Under the pieces are notes generated by a model. It was not told the DNA's origin and searched no databases. It was given only the letters and a program-made list of their open reading frames with translations. From assembly GCF_018614035.1 (NCBI RefSeq), contig NZ_JAGGPA010000067.1:1-64000 (forward strand): a stretch of DNA of 64,000 nt, written 5' to 3'. Numbering within the stretch: the stretch's first letter is position 1; every line of letters starts with the position of its first letter. The translations under genes were made by a program, and so were the position numbers. Source of the stretch: Streptomyces sp. ISL-96 (lineage in GTDB: Bacteria > Actinomycetota > Actinomycetes > Streptomycetales > Streptomycetaceae). This document shows, piece by piece, positions 33,171-42,380 of this stretch.

Positions 33171-34915
33171 GCGCGGACTCCTTCGACAGGTGCAGGTTCA
33201 GCGGGATCAGGTGCCGTCGGCGCCTGTGAATTGAGCGTTGCGGCCAGGTCGGCCAGTTCCTCGGGGAGCTTCGAGGACTCGCTGCGGCCGAGTCCGGCCA
33301 TCTCGACGACGGTGACGCCGTCCGCACCCCGTACCGCCCGGACCCACACACGGCGGCGCTGGATGAACAGCGATCCAGCGAGCCCCGCGATCGCGGCGAT
33401 GGCCCCGGCCAGCGCGGGTACGTTGCCGGGCTGCTGCGAGATCTGGAAGGTCGCCCACTCCTTCACGTCCTTCTCGAACGTGATGGAGCCCGCGCCGTCC
33501 GGCAGCTTCATCGTCTCGCCGGGCAGCAGCCGCTGCTTGAGCAGAGCGCCCTTGTCGTCCTTGAATTCCTTCATCTTGCGCTTGTCGAGCTGGTACACGT
33601 TCTGCGGCAGGCCCGCGTTCACACCCAGGCTGCCGTGGTACGCGTTGAGCGCGAGGACGGGGAAGTCGAGACCCGGGTACTGGGAGAGCATCGTGCCCTT
33701 GCCCGCGCCCGCGAACGTCGGCACGAAGAACGCCTGGAAGCCCAGCTGGTCCTTCTTGCCGTCCTTGTCGCGGTAGCCGTCCATCACCTTGATCGCGCCG
33801 GACGAGGTGACGTTGGAGTCCATGGGCAGCAGCGGCACCGCGTCCCTGAAGACTTCCTTGCCCCTGCCGTCCCTGACGGTGACGACCGGCGCGTACCCGT
33901 GGCCGATGAGGTAGACCTTCGAGCCGTCGACCTCCAGCGGCCGGTTCACCTCGATCGTGGCCTTCTTCTCGGCGCCGTCCGCCCCCTTGGCGTACGTCAC
34001 ATGGGCCTCGTAGGTGCGGGGTGTGCCGCGCTGGGGACCGGAGCGCTCGTACGTCCCGATGAACTTGTCCAGCTTGAAGCTGAACGGCGCCAGGTCGTGG
34101 TCCCGGTCGAAGAGCGACCCGGACTTGAAGTCGTCGTACTGCGTGAGGGTGTTGGCGAAGCCGCCGCCCTCGACGACCAGCTTGCCGCCCTCGGACTTGA
34201 AGAGCTGCCCGGTGGCGAAGGACACGAGCATCACGATGAGCGCGATGTGGAACATGAGGTTCCCGGCCTCGCGGAGGTACCCCTTCTCGGCGGCGACCGC
34301 GTCCCCCACGGCGTGGGAGCGGAAGCGGCGCTGCTTCAGCATCGCCAGCGCGGCCGCGCGGACCTGCTCGGGATCCGTTTCCGTACGCCAGGTCGTGTAC
34401 GCCGGAAGTCGCGTCAGACGGCCGGGCGCGCCCGGCGGGCGGCTGCGGAGCTGGCCGACGAACTGCCAGGTGCGGGGGACGATGCAGCCGATGAGCGAGA
34501 TGAACAGCAGGATGTAGATCGCGGAGAACCACACCGAGCTGTAGACGTCGAAGAGACCAAGGTCGTCGTAGATGGGGGCCAGCGTCTCGTGCGCCGCCCT
34601 GAAGTCTTCGACCTTCGTCTCGTCCACGCCGGTCTGCGGGACGAGCGATCCGGGAATGGCGCCCAGCGAGAGCAGGAAGAGCAGGATCAGGGCGACCCGC
34701 ATCGACGTCAGCTGCCGCCAGAACCAGCGCACCCAGCCGGTCGTCTCGCGCCAGGCCCAGGCGATCCGGCCGGCCGCGCCGGGCTGCATCACGCCGCCGA
34801 AGGAACCGGGGACCGACCGTTCCTGGGGGGCGGTGGAGAGCTGGGCGCCGGCTTCGCCGAGCTCGCTCTCCTCGGCGGCGGTCACAGCCGCCTCGTCCGT
34901 CTCGGTCTTGCTCAT
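33167..34915 (-). CDS. resB: Cytochrome c biogenesis protein ResB
   Basis: A 582-aa partner of CcsB in the haem lyase of system II. Transmembrane helices at about residues 70-90, 120-140, 210-230 and near the C-terminus flank a large outside domain. The ATG at 34915 (MSKTETDEAAVTAAEE) is chosen because further upstream sequence overlaps ccdA. The preceding ccdA stop is 5 bp away. Confidence 0.93.
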   Translation of the reverse strand: MSKTETDEAAVTAAEESELGEAGAQLSTAPQERSVPGSFGGVMQPGAAGRIAWAWRETTGWVRWFWRQLTSMRVALILLFLLSLGAIPGSLVPQTGVDETKVEDFRAAHETLAPIYDDLGLFDVYSSVWFSAIYILLFISLIGCIVPRTWQFVGQLRSRPPGAPGRLTRLPAYTTWRTETDPEQVRAAALAMLKQRRFRSHAVGDAVAAEKGYLREAGNLMFHIALIVMLVSFATGQLFKSEGGKLVVEGGGFANTLTQYDDFKSGSLFDRDHDLAPFSFKLDKFIGTYERSGPQRGTPRTYEAHVTYAKGADGAEKKATIEVNRPLEVDGSKVYLIGHGYAPVVTVRDGRGKEVFRDAVPLLPMDSNVTSSGAIKVMDGYRDKDGKKDQLGFQAFFVPTFAGAGKGTMLSQYPGLDFPVLALNAYHGSLGVNAGLPQNVYQLDKRKMKEFKDDKGALLKQRLLPGETMKLPDGAGSITFEKDVKEWATFQISQQPGNVPALAGAIAAIAGLAGSLFIQRRRVWVRAVRGADGVTVVEMAGLGRSESSKLPEELADLAATLNSQAPTAPDPAEPAPVEGVRA

Positions 34916-34920
34916 GGAAC

Positions 34921-35688
34921 TCAGATCCCCACCGTGAAGCTGTTCGTCCAGCCCTGCATGTCCTGAATGATGCCGTTCCAGATCCCTGTCACGAGCAGGA
35001 GGCCGGTCACGATCATCATCAGACCGCCGATGCGCATCACCCAGACGTAGTGCTTCTTGACCCAGGCGAACGCACCGAGCGCCCGCCGGAAAGCCATCGC
35101 GGCGAGCACGAAGGGCACACCCAGGCCGAGGCAGTACGCGACGGTCAGTATGGCCCCGCGCCCCGCGCTCGCCTCGTTGAACGCGAGGGTCTGCACGGCG
35201 CCGAGCGTCGGGCCGGTGCACGGCGCCCAGCCGATGCCGAAGAGCGCACCCAGGACGGGCGCGCCCGCGAGACCGGCGGCCGGCCGCTTGTGGATGCGGA
35301 ATTCACGCTGGGTGATCCAGGGCATCAGCCCCATGAACAACACGCCCATGAGGATCATCAGGCCGCCGAGCACCCTGGAGAGGGTCTGCTGGTACTCCTG
35401 GAGCGTGTTGCCGAAGTAACCGAAGAGCGCCCCGGTCGAGACGAAGACGGCGGTGAAGCCGAGGACGAAGAGCGAGGCGCCCACGACCATGCGGCCGCGC
35501 TTGGCCTCCGCCAGGTCGGTGCCGCTGATTCCCGTGACGTACGACAGGTAGCCGGGTACGAGCGGCAGCACGCACGGCGAGAAGAACGAGACGAGTCCGG
35601 CGGCGACGGCGATCGGCAGGGCGAGTATCAGGGCACCGCTCAGAACGGTCGGGTTCGGGTCGGTGATCGCGGCGGCGAGAAAGCTCAC
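34921..35688 (-). CDS. ccdA: Cytochrome c biogenesis protein CcdA
   Basis: A 255-aa polytopic thiol-reductant carrier of the DsbD/CcdA group. It has about six hydrophobic segments, with the conserved Cys in SPCVLPLVPGYLSY (first helix) and the paired Cys in GWAPCTGPTLG. It passes electrons to ResA. The start at 35688 is 4 bp from the resA stop at 35693. Confidence 0.94.
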   Translation of the reverse strand: MSFLAAAITDPNPTVLSGALILALPIAVAAGLVSFFSPCVLPLVPGYLSYVTGISGTDLAEAKRGRMVVGASLFVLGFTAVFVSTGALFGYFGNTLQEYQQTLSRVLGGLMILMGVLFMGLMPWITQREFRIHKRPAAGLAGAPVLGALFGIGWAPCTGPTLGAVQTLAFNEASAGRGAILTVAYCLGLGVPFVLAAMAFRRALGAFAWVKKHYVWVMRIGGLMMIVTGLLLVTGIWNGIIQDMQGWTNSFTVGI

Positions 35689-35692
35689 TTGG

Positions 35693-36316
35693 TCACTTCT
35701 CCGCGATCAGCGGGTCGATCATCTGGCGCAGTTTCTTCTCGCTGAGGGCGGTGAGCGAGCGCGCCGCGATCTTCCCTTCGCGGTCGATCACGATCGTTGA
35801 CGGAACGCCCTGAGGATTCAGGCTTCCCTTGGGAAAGCGGAGAATCAGCTTGCCGATCGGGTCATAGAAGCTGGGATACGCGACGCCGTAATCCTCTTCG
35901 AACTTGATCGCCGGCTGCGTGGAGTTGTCACGCGTGTTGATCCCGACGAACTCGACGCCCTTGTCCTTGGTCTCCTTGGCGACCTTCGCGAAATACGGGG
36001 CCTCCGCCCGGCAGGGCGGGCACCACGAACCCCAGACGTTCATGACGACGACCTTGCCCTTGAAGTCGTCGACGTCGAGCTTTTCGCCCTGGAGGGTCTT
36101 GCCGTCGAGCTTGGGGGCGTCCTGCCGCTCGCCCTTGGCGACGGTGGAGATGCCCGCGCTGCTGGTCACGAAGTTCGTGCCGCCCGAGCCCGACGACGTA
36201 CTGCCGTCGCCTCCGCACGCGGAGAGCGCGAGTGCGCCCGCGATCACGAAGGCGCCCGCCGACGTGGCGCGGCGGGTGCGGTGCGAGCGGCGGCGGGGGG
36301 CGCGGCTGAGGCTCAT
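35693..36316 (-). CDS. resA: ResA-like thiol-disulphide oxidoreductase lipoprotein
   Basis: A 207-aa thioredoxin-fold lipoprotein. The signal peptide ends in the lipobox LSAC; the active site is WCPPC in VWGSWCPPCRAEAP. It reduces the apocytochrome haem-binding Cys, taking electrons from CcdA. The ATG at 36316 (MSLSRAPRRRSHR) is chosen over an earlier start that would run through Gly/Arg-rich noncoding sequence. Confidence 0.92.
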   Translation of the reverse strand: MSLSRAPRRRSHRTRRATSAGAFVIAGALALSACGGDGSTSSGSGGTNFVTSSAGISTVAKGERQDAPKLDGKTLQGEKLDVDDFKGKVVVMNVWGSWCPPCRAEAPYFAKVAKETKDKGVEFVGINTRDNSTQPAIKFEEDYGVAYPSFYDPIGKLILRFPKGSLNPQGVPSTIVIDREGKIAARSLTALSEKKLRQMIDPLIAEK

Positions 36317-36383
36317 GTGAAAAGTTTCGCATGAGCGTTCCAGAGATCTTCCGCGCCCCCCATGGTGCCCGTAAAGCCCCTTG

Positions 36384-37631
36384 TCAAGACGCCTTAAGGA
36401 AAGACTTCCAGCCACCCGCCGGGGACTGTCCGACCTCGAGGGATCGCAGCTTGGCGAGCACCTTCGGGTCCTGTACGTCGAGCCAGTCGCAGAACTGCCG
36501 GAAGGAGACCAGGCGTACGTCCTTCTTGCCCGCCATGCCCTTGAGGGCCTCCTCGACGGCGTCCATGTAGATTCCGCCGTTCCACTGCTCGAAGTGGTTG
36601 CCTATGCAGAAGGGCGCGCGATTGCTCTCGTACGCCCGCCGGAAACCGGAGAGATAAGCCTCGGTGGCCTGCTTCTTCCAGCCGGGGTAGCGCGACGGCA
36701 TGCCCTGGGTCGAATTCTTCGACTGGTTGGCGAGGATGTTGTAGTCCATCGAGAGCACCTCGAAGGAATGGCCCGGGAACGGCATCGCCTGGAGCGGCAG
36801 GTCCCACAGGCCCTCGCGCTTGGCGGGCCACATCTGGCGGCCGCCGGGCGAGCTCGCGTCGTAACGCCAGCCGAGCTTCTTCGCGGTCGGGAGCAGGTTG
36901 TCCTGGCCGAGGAGGCAGGGGGTGCGGCCGCCGACGAGTTCCTTCTCGTAGTCGAAGGGCAGCGGGTCGAGGTCGGTCCAGCCGCTGTTGGTCTTCCACT
37001 CGGTGACGAATGACTTGGCCTGGGCGGTCTCGTTCTCCCACTGGGCGGGAGTCCAGTTGCCGACCGAGCCGGATCCGGCGCAGAAGTGGCCGTTGAAGTG
37101 GGTGCCTATCTCGTGGCCTTCGAGCCAGGCCTGGCGGACGTACTTGAGCGTGTCCTTGATGTGCTCGTCGGTGAGGTAGCCGATGTCCGAGGCGCCGACG
37201 CGGTTGTTCGGCGGCTTGTAGAGGCTCTTCTTCGATTCGGGCAGGACATAGAGCCCGGAGAGGAAGAAGGTCATCGCCGCGTCGTGGTCCTTGGCGAGCT
37301 TGAGGAAGCGCGGGAACAGGCCGCTGCCGACCTCGCCCGCGCCGTCCCAGGAGAAGATCACGAACTGGGGCGGGGTCTCGCCGGGCTGGAGGGGGACGGG
37401 CTTGTCCGGCTGGTTCGGCTGCTTGCCGGTGTCGGCCGTCGAGCCGTCACCTATCAGCCGTATGCCGTCCCCGGTCCCGGTGGGCGAGGGGGTGCCGCCG
37501 CCGCTGCCGCCGCCCTTGCCTCCGCCGGTGCGGCCCGCACCCGATTCCGTCGAACCGGAAGGGCCGCAGCCGGCTATGCCGACCGCGGCCGCTGCTCCGA
37601 GTCCCAGTCCGAGCAGACCCCTTCGACTCAT
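36384..37631 (-). CDS. Tat-exported polysaccharide deacetylase-like lipoprotein
   Basis: A 415-aa exported protein. The N-terminus MSRRGLLGLGLGAAAAVGIAGC combines a twin-arginine motif with a lipobox. After a Gly/Ser/Thr-rich linker comes a NodB-type polysaccharide deacetylase-like fold (FFSWDGAGEV-like entry FVIFSWDGAG, HEIGTHFNGHF with metal-binding His and AQSKNST-type segments). The usual substrate is N-acetylated glycan in the wall. Start at 37631, with an alternative ATG three codons upstream. Confidence 0.8.
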   Translation of the reverse strand: MSRRGLLGLGLGAAAAVGIAGCGPSGSTESGAGRTGGGKGGGSGGGTPSPTGTGDGIRLIGDGSTADTGKQPNQPDKPVPLQPGETPPQFVIFSWDGAGEVGSGLFPRFLKLAKDHDAAMTFFLSGLYVLPESKKSLYKPPNNRVGASDIGYLTDEHIKDTLKYVRQAWLEGHEIGTHFNGHFCAGSGSVGNWTPAQWENETAQAKSFVTEWKTNSGWTDLDPLPFDYEKELVGGRTPCLLGQDNLLPTAKKLGWRYDASSPGGRQMWPAKREGLWDLPLQAMPFPGHSFEVLSMDYNILANQSKNSTQGMPSRYPGWKKQATEAYLSGFRRAYESNRAPFCIGNHFEQWNGGIYMDAVEEALKGMAGKKDVRLVSFRQFCDWLDVQDPKVLAKLRSLEVGQSPAGGWKSFLKAS

Positions 37632-37790
37632 GTCCCGCATACCGTCGCCCCATCCGCGCTTGTCGTCCCCGTTGGCGTCCGCCGGTCGTACAAGTCGTAC
37701 AAACGGACACCGGATAAGAGGCGGTGGTGCGGAAACGGGTTCCGGCGAACCGGCACATTTTTGCCAGGAGTGGCCGGAAAGCGGGGGATA

Positions 37791-38468
37791 TTACGCGCCG
37801 AATGCCTTCGCTTTACCCTTTACGGGCTTGGCGCCGACCAGCAGATGCGCCGGCACAAGATCGCGGGCCGGCTCGCTGTACGTCACGGACACGATCTTGT
37901 CGCCGTCGAACGTGAACGACGTGAGCGAGGCGAGCGTGCACTGCCGCTTCCGCGGGTCGTGCCACAGCCGCCGCCGCTCGACGAAGCTGCGCAGGGTCCA
38001 GATCGGCAGCTGATGGCTTACGGCGACCGCCTCCTGCCCACGCGCCGCGTCGCGCGCCGCGTGCAGGGCGCCCATCATCCGTACGACCTGCTCGATGTAC
38101 GGCTCGCCCCACGACGGCTGGAACGGATTCGTCAGGTGCTTCCAGTTCGAGGGCCTGCGCAGCGCGCCGTCCCCGACCCCGAAGGTCTTGCCCTCGAAGA
38201 CGTTGGCCGCCTCGATCAGCCGCTCATCGGTGGCCACATCGAGCCCGTGCGACTTGGCGATCGGCGTCGCGGTCTCCTGGGCGCGCTCCAGCGGCGACGA
38301 GACGACGTACGCGATGTCGCGCCCGGCGAGGTGCTCGGCTACCCGGTCGGCCATCTGCCGCCCGAGCTCCGAGAGGTGGTACCCGGTCCGGCGCCCGTAC
38401 AGCACCCCGTCCGGATTGTGCACTTCGCCGTGGCGCACCACGTGGACGACGGTGGTCTCGCCGCTCAT
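37791..38468 (-). CDS. Histidine phosphatase superfamily protein
   Basis: A 225-aa phosphoglycerate mutase-like enzyme. The catalytic RHG triad appears in VVHVVRHGEVHNP near the N-terminus, with the second His in AVSHQLPIW and the phosphate-binding Glu/Arg region SSPLERAQET. The start ATG overlaps the hemL stop by four bases (ATGA), so it is translationally coupled to haem synthesis. The substrate is not clear. Confidence 0.9.
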   Translation of the reverse strand: MSGETTVVHVVRHGEVHNPDGVLYGRRTGYHLSELGRQMADRVAEHLAGRDIAYVVSSPLERAQETATPIAKSHGLDVATDERLIEAANVFEGKTFGVGDGALRRPSNWKHLTNPFQPSWGEPYIEQVVRMMGALHAARDAARGQEAVAVSHQLPIWTLRSFVERRRLWHDPRKRQCTLASLTSFTFDGDKIVSVTYSEPARDLVPAHLLVGAKPVKGKAKAFGA

Positions 38469-39781
38469 GCCGTCGCCTCCGCTGCGGCACGGGCGGCGGC
38501 GGGCAGGGCGGCGGCGATGCGCTCGACGGCCCGTGCGTCGTGGGCGGTGGAGACGAACCAGGACTCGAAGGCGGAGGGCGGCAGGTAGACACCGTTCGCG
38601 AGCATCGAGTGGAAGAAGGCGTTGAAGCGGAAAGCTTCCTGCTTCCGCGCATCGTCGTAGTCGCGCACCTCGTCGGCCGTGAAGAAGACCGAGAACATGT
38701 TGCTGGCCGTCTGGAGCCGGTGCGCGACGCCTTCCTTGGTGAGCGCCAGGGTGACGAGCTCCTGGATCTCCCTCGACACCGCGTCGAGCATGGCGTACGC
38801 CGCGTCGTCGAGCAGCCGCAGCTGCGCGAGCCCGGCGGCGGTCGCGACGGGGTTCCCGGAGAGGGTGCCGGCCTGGTAGACGGGGCCGGCGGGCGCGAGG
38901 TGCGCCATGACGTCCTTGCGGCCGCCGAAGGCCGCGGCCGGGAAGCCGCCGCCCATGACCTTGCCGAAGGTCATGAGGTCGGGCGCGATGCCGTCGACGC
39001 CGTACCAGCCGGCCTTCGACGTACGGAAACCGGTCATGACCTCGTCGGAGATGTAGAGCGCACCGTCGGCCTGGCACAGCGCCTTGAGCCCGGCGTTGAA
39101 CCCCTCGCCCGGCGGGACGACGCCCATGTTGCCGGGCGATGCCTCGGTGATGACGCAGGCGATCTCGCCGGGGTGCGCGGCGAAGGCGGCCCGTACGGCG
39201 TCGAGGTCGTTGTACGGCAGAACGATCGTGTCGCCGGCCTGCGCGCCCGTCACGCCGGGCGTGTCGGGCAGCGCGAAGGTCGCGAGGCCGGACCCGGCGG
39301 CGGCGAGCAGGGCGTCGACATGCCCGTGGTAGCAGCCGGCGAACTTCACGACCTTCGCCCGGCCGGTGAAGCCGCGGGCGAGGCGGATGGCCGACATCGT
39401 CGCCTCGGTGCCGCTGGAGACGAGCCGTACCTGCTCGACCGGCGCGATCCTGGCGACGATTTCCTCGGCGAGCGCGACCTCACCCTCGCCGGGCGTACCG
39501 AAGGAGGTGCCGCGGGCGACGGCCTCCTGAACGGCGGCGATGACGTCGGGGTGGGAATGGCCGAGGATCATCGGCCCCCACGAGCACACGAGGTCGACGT
39601 ACTCGCGGCCGTCGGCGTCGGTGAGGTACGGACCGGTACCGGACACCATGAAGCGGGGCGTACCGCCCACGGCGCGGAATGCGCGGACCGGAGAGTTCAC
39701 GCCGCCGGGCGTCACGAGGGACGCGCGGTCGAAAAGCGTCTGCGAAACTGGGGCGTCATAGGGGAAGCTCACACAAGCCAT
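38465..39781 (-). CDS. hemL: Glutamate-1-semialdehyde 2,1-aminomutase
   Basis: PLP enzyme that makes 5-aminolevulinate from glutamate-1-semialdehyde, the C5-route entry to haem. 438 aa with PLP-binding signatures DEVMTGFR and the Schiff-base Lys in LMTFGKVMGGG. The ATG at 39781 has a GGAG about 12 bases upstream; GTG at 39772 (VSFPYDAPVSQTLF) is equally typical for the family. Overlaps the histidine phosphatase gene. Confidence 0.96.
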   Translation of the reverse strand: MACVSFPYDAPVSQTLFDRASLVTPGGVNSPVRAFRAVGGTPRFMVSGTGPYLTDADGREYVDLVCSWGPMILGHSHPDVIAAVQEAVARGTSFGTPGEGEVALAEEIVARIAPVEQVRLVSSGTEATMSAIRLARGFTGRAKVVKFAGCYHGHVDALLAAAGSGLATFALPDTPGVTGAQAGDTIVLPYNDLDAVRAAFAAHPGEIACVITEASPGNMGVVPPGEGFNAGLKALCQADGALYISDEVMTGFRTSKAGWYGVDGIAPDLMTFGKVMGGGFPAAAFGGRKDVMAHLAPAGPVYQAGTLSGNPVATAAGLAQLRLLDDAAYAMLDAVSREIQELVTLALTKEGVAHRLQTASNMFSVFFTADEVRDYDDARKQEAFRFNAFFHSMLANGVYLPPSAFESWFVSTAHDARAVERIAAALPAAARAAAEATA

Positions 39782-39866
39782 GGTGTCAGAGGCTCCGACG
39801 GTCTTGCGGACAGGTGTTTCACCACACGTGTTTCACCGCACGGTCGTGGGGGAGGTCACTGACACG

Positions 39867-40493
39867 ATGATCGGGTTGCGCGGCCGTGGCCGCGAGTGGT
39901 CGGGTGGAGATATGCATCGCGGTGGCGGAGTGGGCGAGGGGACCGACGACCTGGGTCCCGAGCGGGCCCAGCGCGGCCGGCATCGGCGTGAGCGCGAGCA
40001 GGCTCGGGAGCGGGAGCGCGAGGCGATCGCGGACACGGGAAACAGGAGTGGCCGGGTGGGGGTGACCTACAAGTACTTCGGCGCCCCGAACGGAGCCACT
40101 GCTGCCCGCGTGCCCATTTCGATGCGCCCGGAGGAGCTGGGCGGCGACGAGCTCGGCATGGGCGGCATGTTCACGAAGATCAAGCCGGAGACGGTGGCGG
40201 CGATGGTCCTGACCGGCATCGAGGGCATACCCCTGCACAAGGTGCCGCCGCTCGAACTGGTCGTACTCCACCCCGATTACGCGGTGGTCAAACTCCCCAT
40301 GACGGTCGTCGACCCGCTGCGCGGCATCGGCGAGGAGTCGGTGGGCGCGGCCGCCTTCATCTGGTCCACGGTCCCGGACCGCGGCGGGCCGCGCGACGCG
40401 TTCAACGTCTACCAATTGCTCCACGAATGGCAGGACTTCAGCCACCGCCTGCACGAGGCGGGCCACCAGCCGTACTGCCTGGTCTGGCCCTGA
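39867..40493 (+). CDS. Hypothetical protein
   Basis: A 208-aa protein with an Arg/Glu-rich N-terminus (residues 30-60, likely disordered) and a folded C-terminal half (GVTYKYFGAPNGATAARVPISM, LELVVLHPDYAVVKLPMTVVDPLRGIGEE). No known family is recognised. It is divergent from hemL, with 86 bp between the starts. ATG 39867 is used; ATG 39912 is possible and would shorten it by 15 residues. Confidence 0.7.
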   Translation: MIGLRGRGREWSGGDMHRGGGVGEGTDDLGPERAQRGRHRREREQAREREREAIADTGNRSGRVGVTYKYFGAPNGATAARVPISMRPEELGGDELGMGGMFTKIKPETVAAMVLTGIEGIPLHKVPPLELVVLHPDYAVVKLPMTVVDPLRGIGEESVGAAAFIWSTVPDRGGPRDAFNVYQLLHEWQDFSHRLHEAGHQPYCLVWP

Positions 40494-40621
40494 CCGACCA
40501 CCCCCGACCCGAGAGTGTGACTTCTCGATCAAAGGGCGGCCCGGTCATGTCCGAATTATGATCTTCAGCAGTCGCTTCGGCGTGCCGATGCAAAGGGCAT
40601 CGACGCTGAAGGAGGCCCGCC

Positions 40622-40861
40622 GTGGGCGACGTTCTGGCTGCCCTGGCCATACCGGCCCTGTTGTGCGCCAGCGGCATCTACGCCGCGTGTTCCTGCTGGT
40701 GGCGGCGCAGGCACCCGGCCCCGCCGCCGTACTCACAGAGCGCCGCACGGCTGGCGGAACTCGACCTGATGGCGGTCACCGACCGCATCATCAGGGAATC
40801 CTGGGCGGAGTTGGACGATCTCTACCGGGCCCCGGTGTCGGACCCCGGGGCCAGACCCTGA
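40622..40861 (+). CDS. Small membrane protein
   Basis: A 79-aa protein with one hydrophobic segment and a Cys/Trp cluster (ALLCASGIYAACSCWWRRRHP, split here into two halves by residues 21 and 28). The rest is charged. GTG start at 40622 with GGAGG upstream at good spacing. Function unknown. Confidence 0.7.
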   Translation: MGDVLAALAIPALLCASGIYAACSCWWRRRHPAPPPYSQSAARLAELDLMAVTDRIIRESWAELDDLYRAPVSDPGARP

Positions 40862-40929
40862 GCGCGCGGCGGCCTTCACGGGCTGGAAAGCCCTGGATGC
40901 GTCGTACGCCCCAATGGCATGCTGGCGGC

Positions 40930-41679
40930 GTGAACGGACCGGAGATCCACCTCAGCGTCGCCCCCGAACTGCACCTCTTCGTAGCGGCCGAGCGGCGGGG
41001 CGGGCGTACGGCTCTGACCACCGACGGAGCCTCGACGCTCGGCCATGTCGTCGAGTCGCTGGGCATCCCGCTCACCGAGGCGGGACGCCTGCTCGTCGAC
41101 GGCCGGGAGGTCCCGGTCTCGCACATCCCGGCGGCGGGCGAAAGCGTCGAGGTGCGCGCGGTGCAGCGGCCGCAGCAGGTGCCGGGCGCGCCGCTTCGCT
41201 TCCTCCTCGACGTACACCTCGGCACGCTGGCGCGGCGGCTGCGGCTGCTGGGCGTCGACGCGGCGTACTTCAGCGAGGACATCGGCGACCCGGCCCTCGC
41301 CACGCACTCCGCGCGCGAGCAGCGCGTACTGCTCTCGCGGGACCGGGGGCTGCTGCGGCGCCGCGAGCTCTGGGCCGGTGCGTACGTCTACAGCGACCGC
41401 CCCAAGGAGCAGCTCGACGACGTACTGAGCCGGTTCGCACCCGCTCTCGACCCCTGGACGCGCTGCGTCGCCTGCAACGGCGAGCTGAAGCACACCAGCA
41501 AGGAGTCCGTCAGCGGTCTTCTCGAAAGCGGCACCGAGCGCTCGTACGACGCCTTCGCCCAGTGCACCACGTGTTCCCGCGTGTACTGGAACGGCGCACA
41601 TCACTCAAGCCTGCAGACGATCGTCGAGGACGTCATGCGTACGTACGGCGACGTACAGACGCAGCGGCAGGCATCCTGA
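40930..41679 (+). CDS. Mut7-C RNase-domain protein with ubiquitin-like N-terminus
   Basis: A 249-aa two-domain protein. Residues 1-85 match the ubiquitin-like Mut7-C N-terminal module; residues 95-235 match the Mut7-C RNase fold of PIN type (FLLDVHLGTLARRLRLLGVDAAY, RDRGLLRRRELW) and end in a zinc ribbon with two CxxC pairs (CVAC and CTTC). Likely RNA-binding or RNase. GTG start at 40930 with ACGCG around; no ATG option fits as well. Confidence 0.85.
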   Translation: MNGPEIHLSVAPELHLFVAAERRGGRTALTTDGASTLGHVVESLGIPLTEAGRLLVDGREVPVSHIPAAGESVEVRAVQRPQQVPGAPLRFLLDVHLGTLARRLRLLGVDAAYFSEDIGDPALATHSAREQRVLLSRDRGLLRRRELWAGAYVYSDRPKEQLDDVLSRFAPALDPWTRCVACNGELKHTSKESVSGLLESGTERSYDAFAQCTTCSRVYWNGAHHSSLQTIVEDVMRTYGDVQTQRQAS

Positions 41680-41723
41680 CCGCCTTGCTGAAGAGGCCGT
41701 ACGAGGCAAAGACCGCTCCACCG

Positions 41724-42326
41724 CTACGGCCGCTCCGCCGTCAGATACCGCTGCACAGTGGGCGCCAGCCAGTCGATCACTTCCTGCCGCGTCATCTCCA
41801 CGGCGGGCGGCAGCCGCAGCACGTACCGCGCCACCGCCATGCCGAGTATCTGGGAGGCGACCAGCGCGGCCCGCATCGGCGCCTCCCGCGGCTCCGGGCA
41901 CACGCCGGCGGCCACCGGTCCGAGCTGCTCCCGGAATATGGCCTGTATACGCTCCGCCCCGGCGGCGTTGGTGACGCCGACCCGCAGCAGCGCGGTCAGC
42001 ACCTCGTCCGCCTCCCAGCGGTCGAGGAAATGGCCGACGAGCACGGCACCCACATGCCTGCCCGGCAGCGCGCCCAGCTCAGTCAGCTGCCCCACGTCCG
42101 GCATGCGCAGGTCGAATTCGGACGCGGCGGCGAACAGCCCCTCCTTGTTGCCGTAGTAGCGCATCACCATCGACGGGTCGATCCCGGCGTCGCGCGCGAT
42201 GGCGCGGATGGTGGCGCGCTCGTACCCGTCGGCCGCGAAACGCTCACGGGCGGCGTCGAGGATCGCCGCCTTGGTGGCGTCGGACCGGCGGACCGGCGGT
42301 GCTTCGGCAGCAGGCGTTTCACTCAT
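41724..42326 (-). CDS. TetR-family regulator
   Basis: A 200-aa regulator with an N-terminal HTH (TIRAIARDAGIDPSMVMRYYGNKEGLF, about residues 40-66) and a C-terminal TetR domain (about 100-185). The start codon at 42326 lies at the edge of a large inverted repeat (42326-42357), so autoregulation is likely. No divergent partner; target is unknown. Confidence 0.9.
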   Translation of the reverse strand: MSETPAAEAPPVRRSDATKAAILDAARERFAADGYERATIRAIARDAGIDPSMVMRYYGNKEGLFAAASEFDLRMPDVGQLTELGALPGRHVGAVLVGHFLDRWEADEVLTALLRVGVTNAAGAERIQAIFREQLGPVAAGVCPEPREAPMRAALVASQILGMAVARYVLRLPPAVEMTRQEVIDWLAPTVQRYLTAERP

Positions 42327-42357
42327 GTCAACAACTGTAGGCCAACAGTCGTTGACA
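42326..42357. promoter_or_regulatory. TetR operator candidate
   Basis: 13-bp arms TGTCAACAACTGT / ACAGTCGTTGACA with one mismatch and a 6-bp spacer, immediately upstream of the TetR start. Repressor binding here would block its own promoter. Confidence 0.75.
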
Positions 42358-42380
42358 TTCCATAGCCCGGAAGGAGGAAC

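Noticed and set aside
31296..33776. 826-codon plus-strand frame across ccsB and resB
   Set aside because: It is antisense to two conserved operon genes, with no known domain and shadow-type composition.
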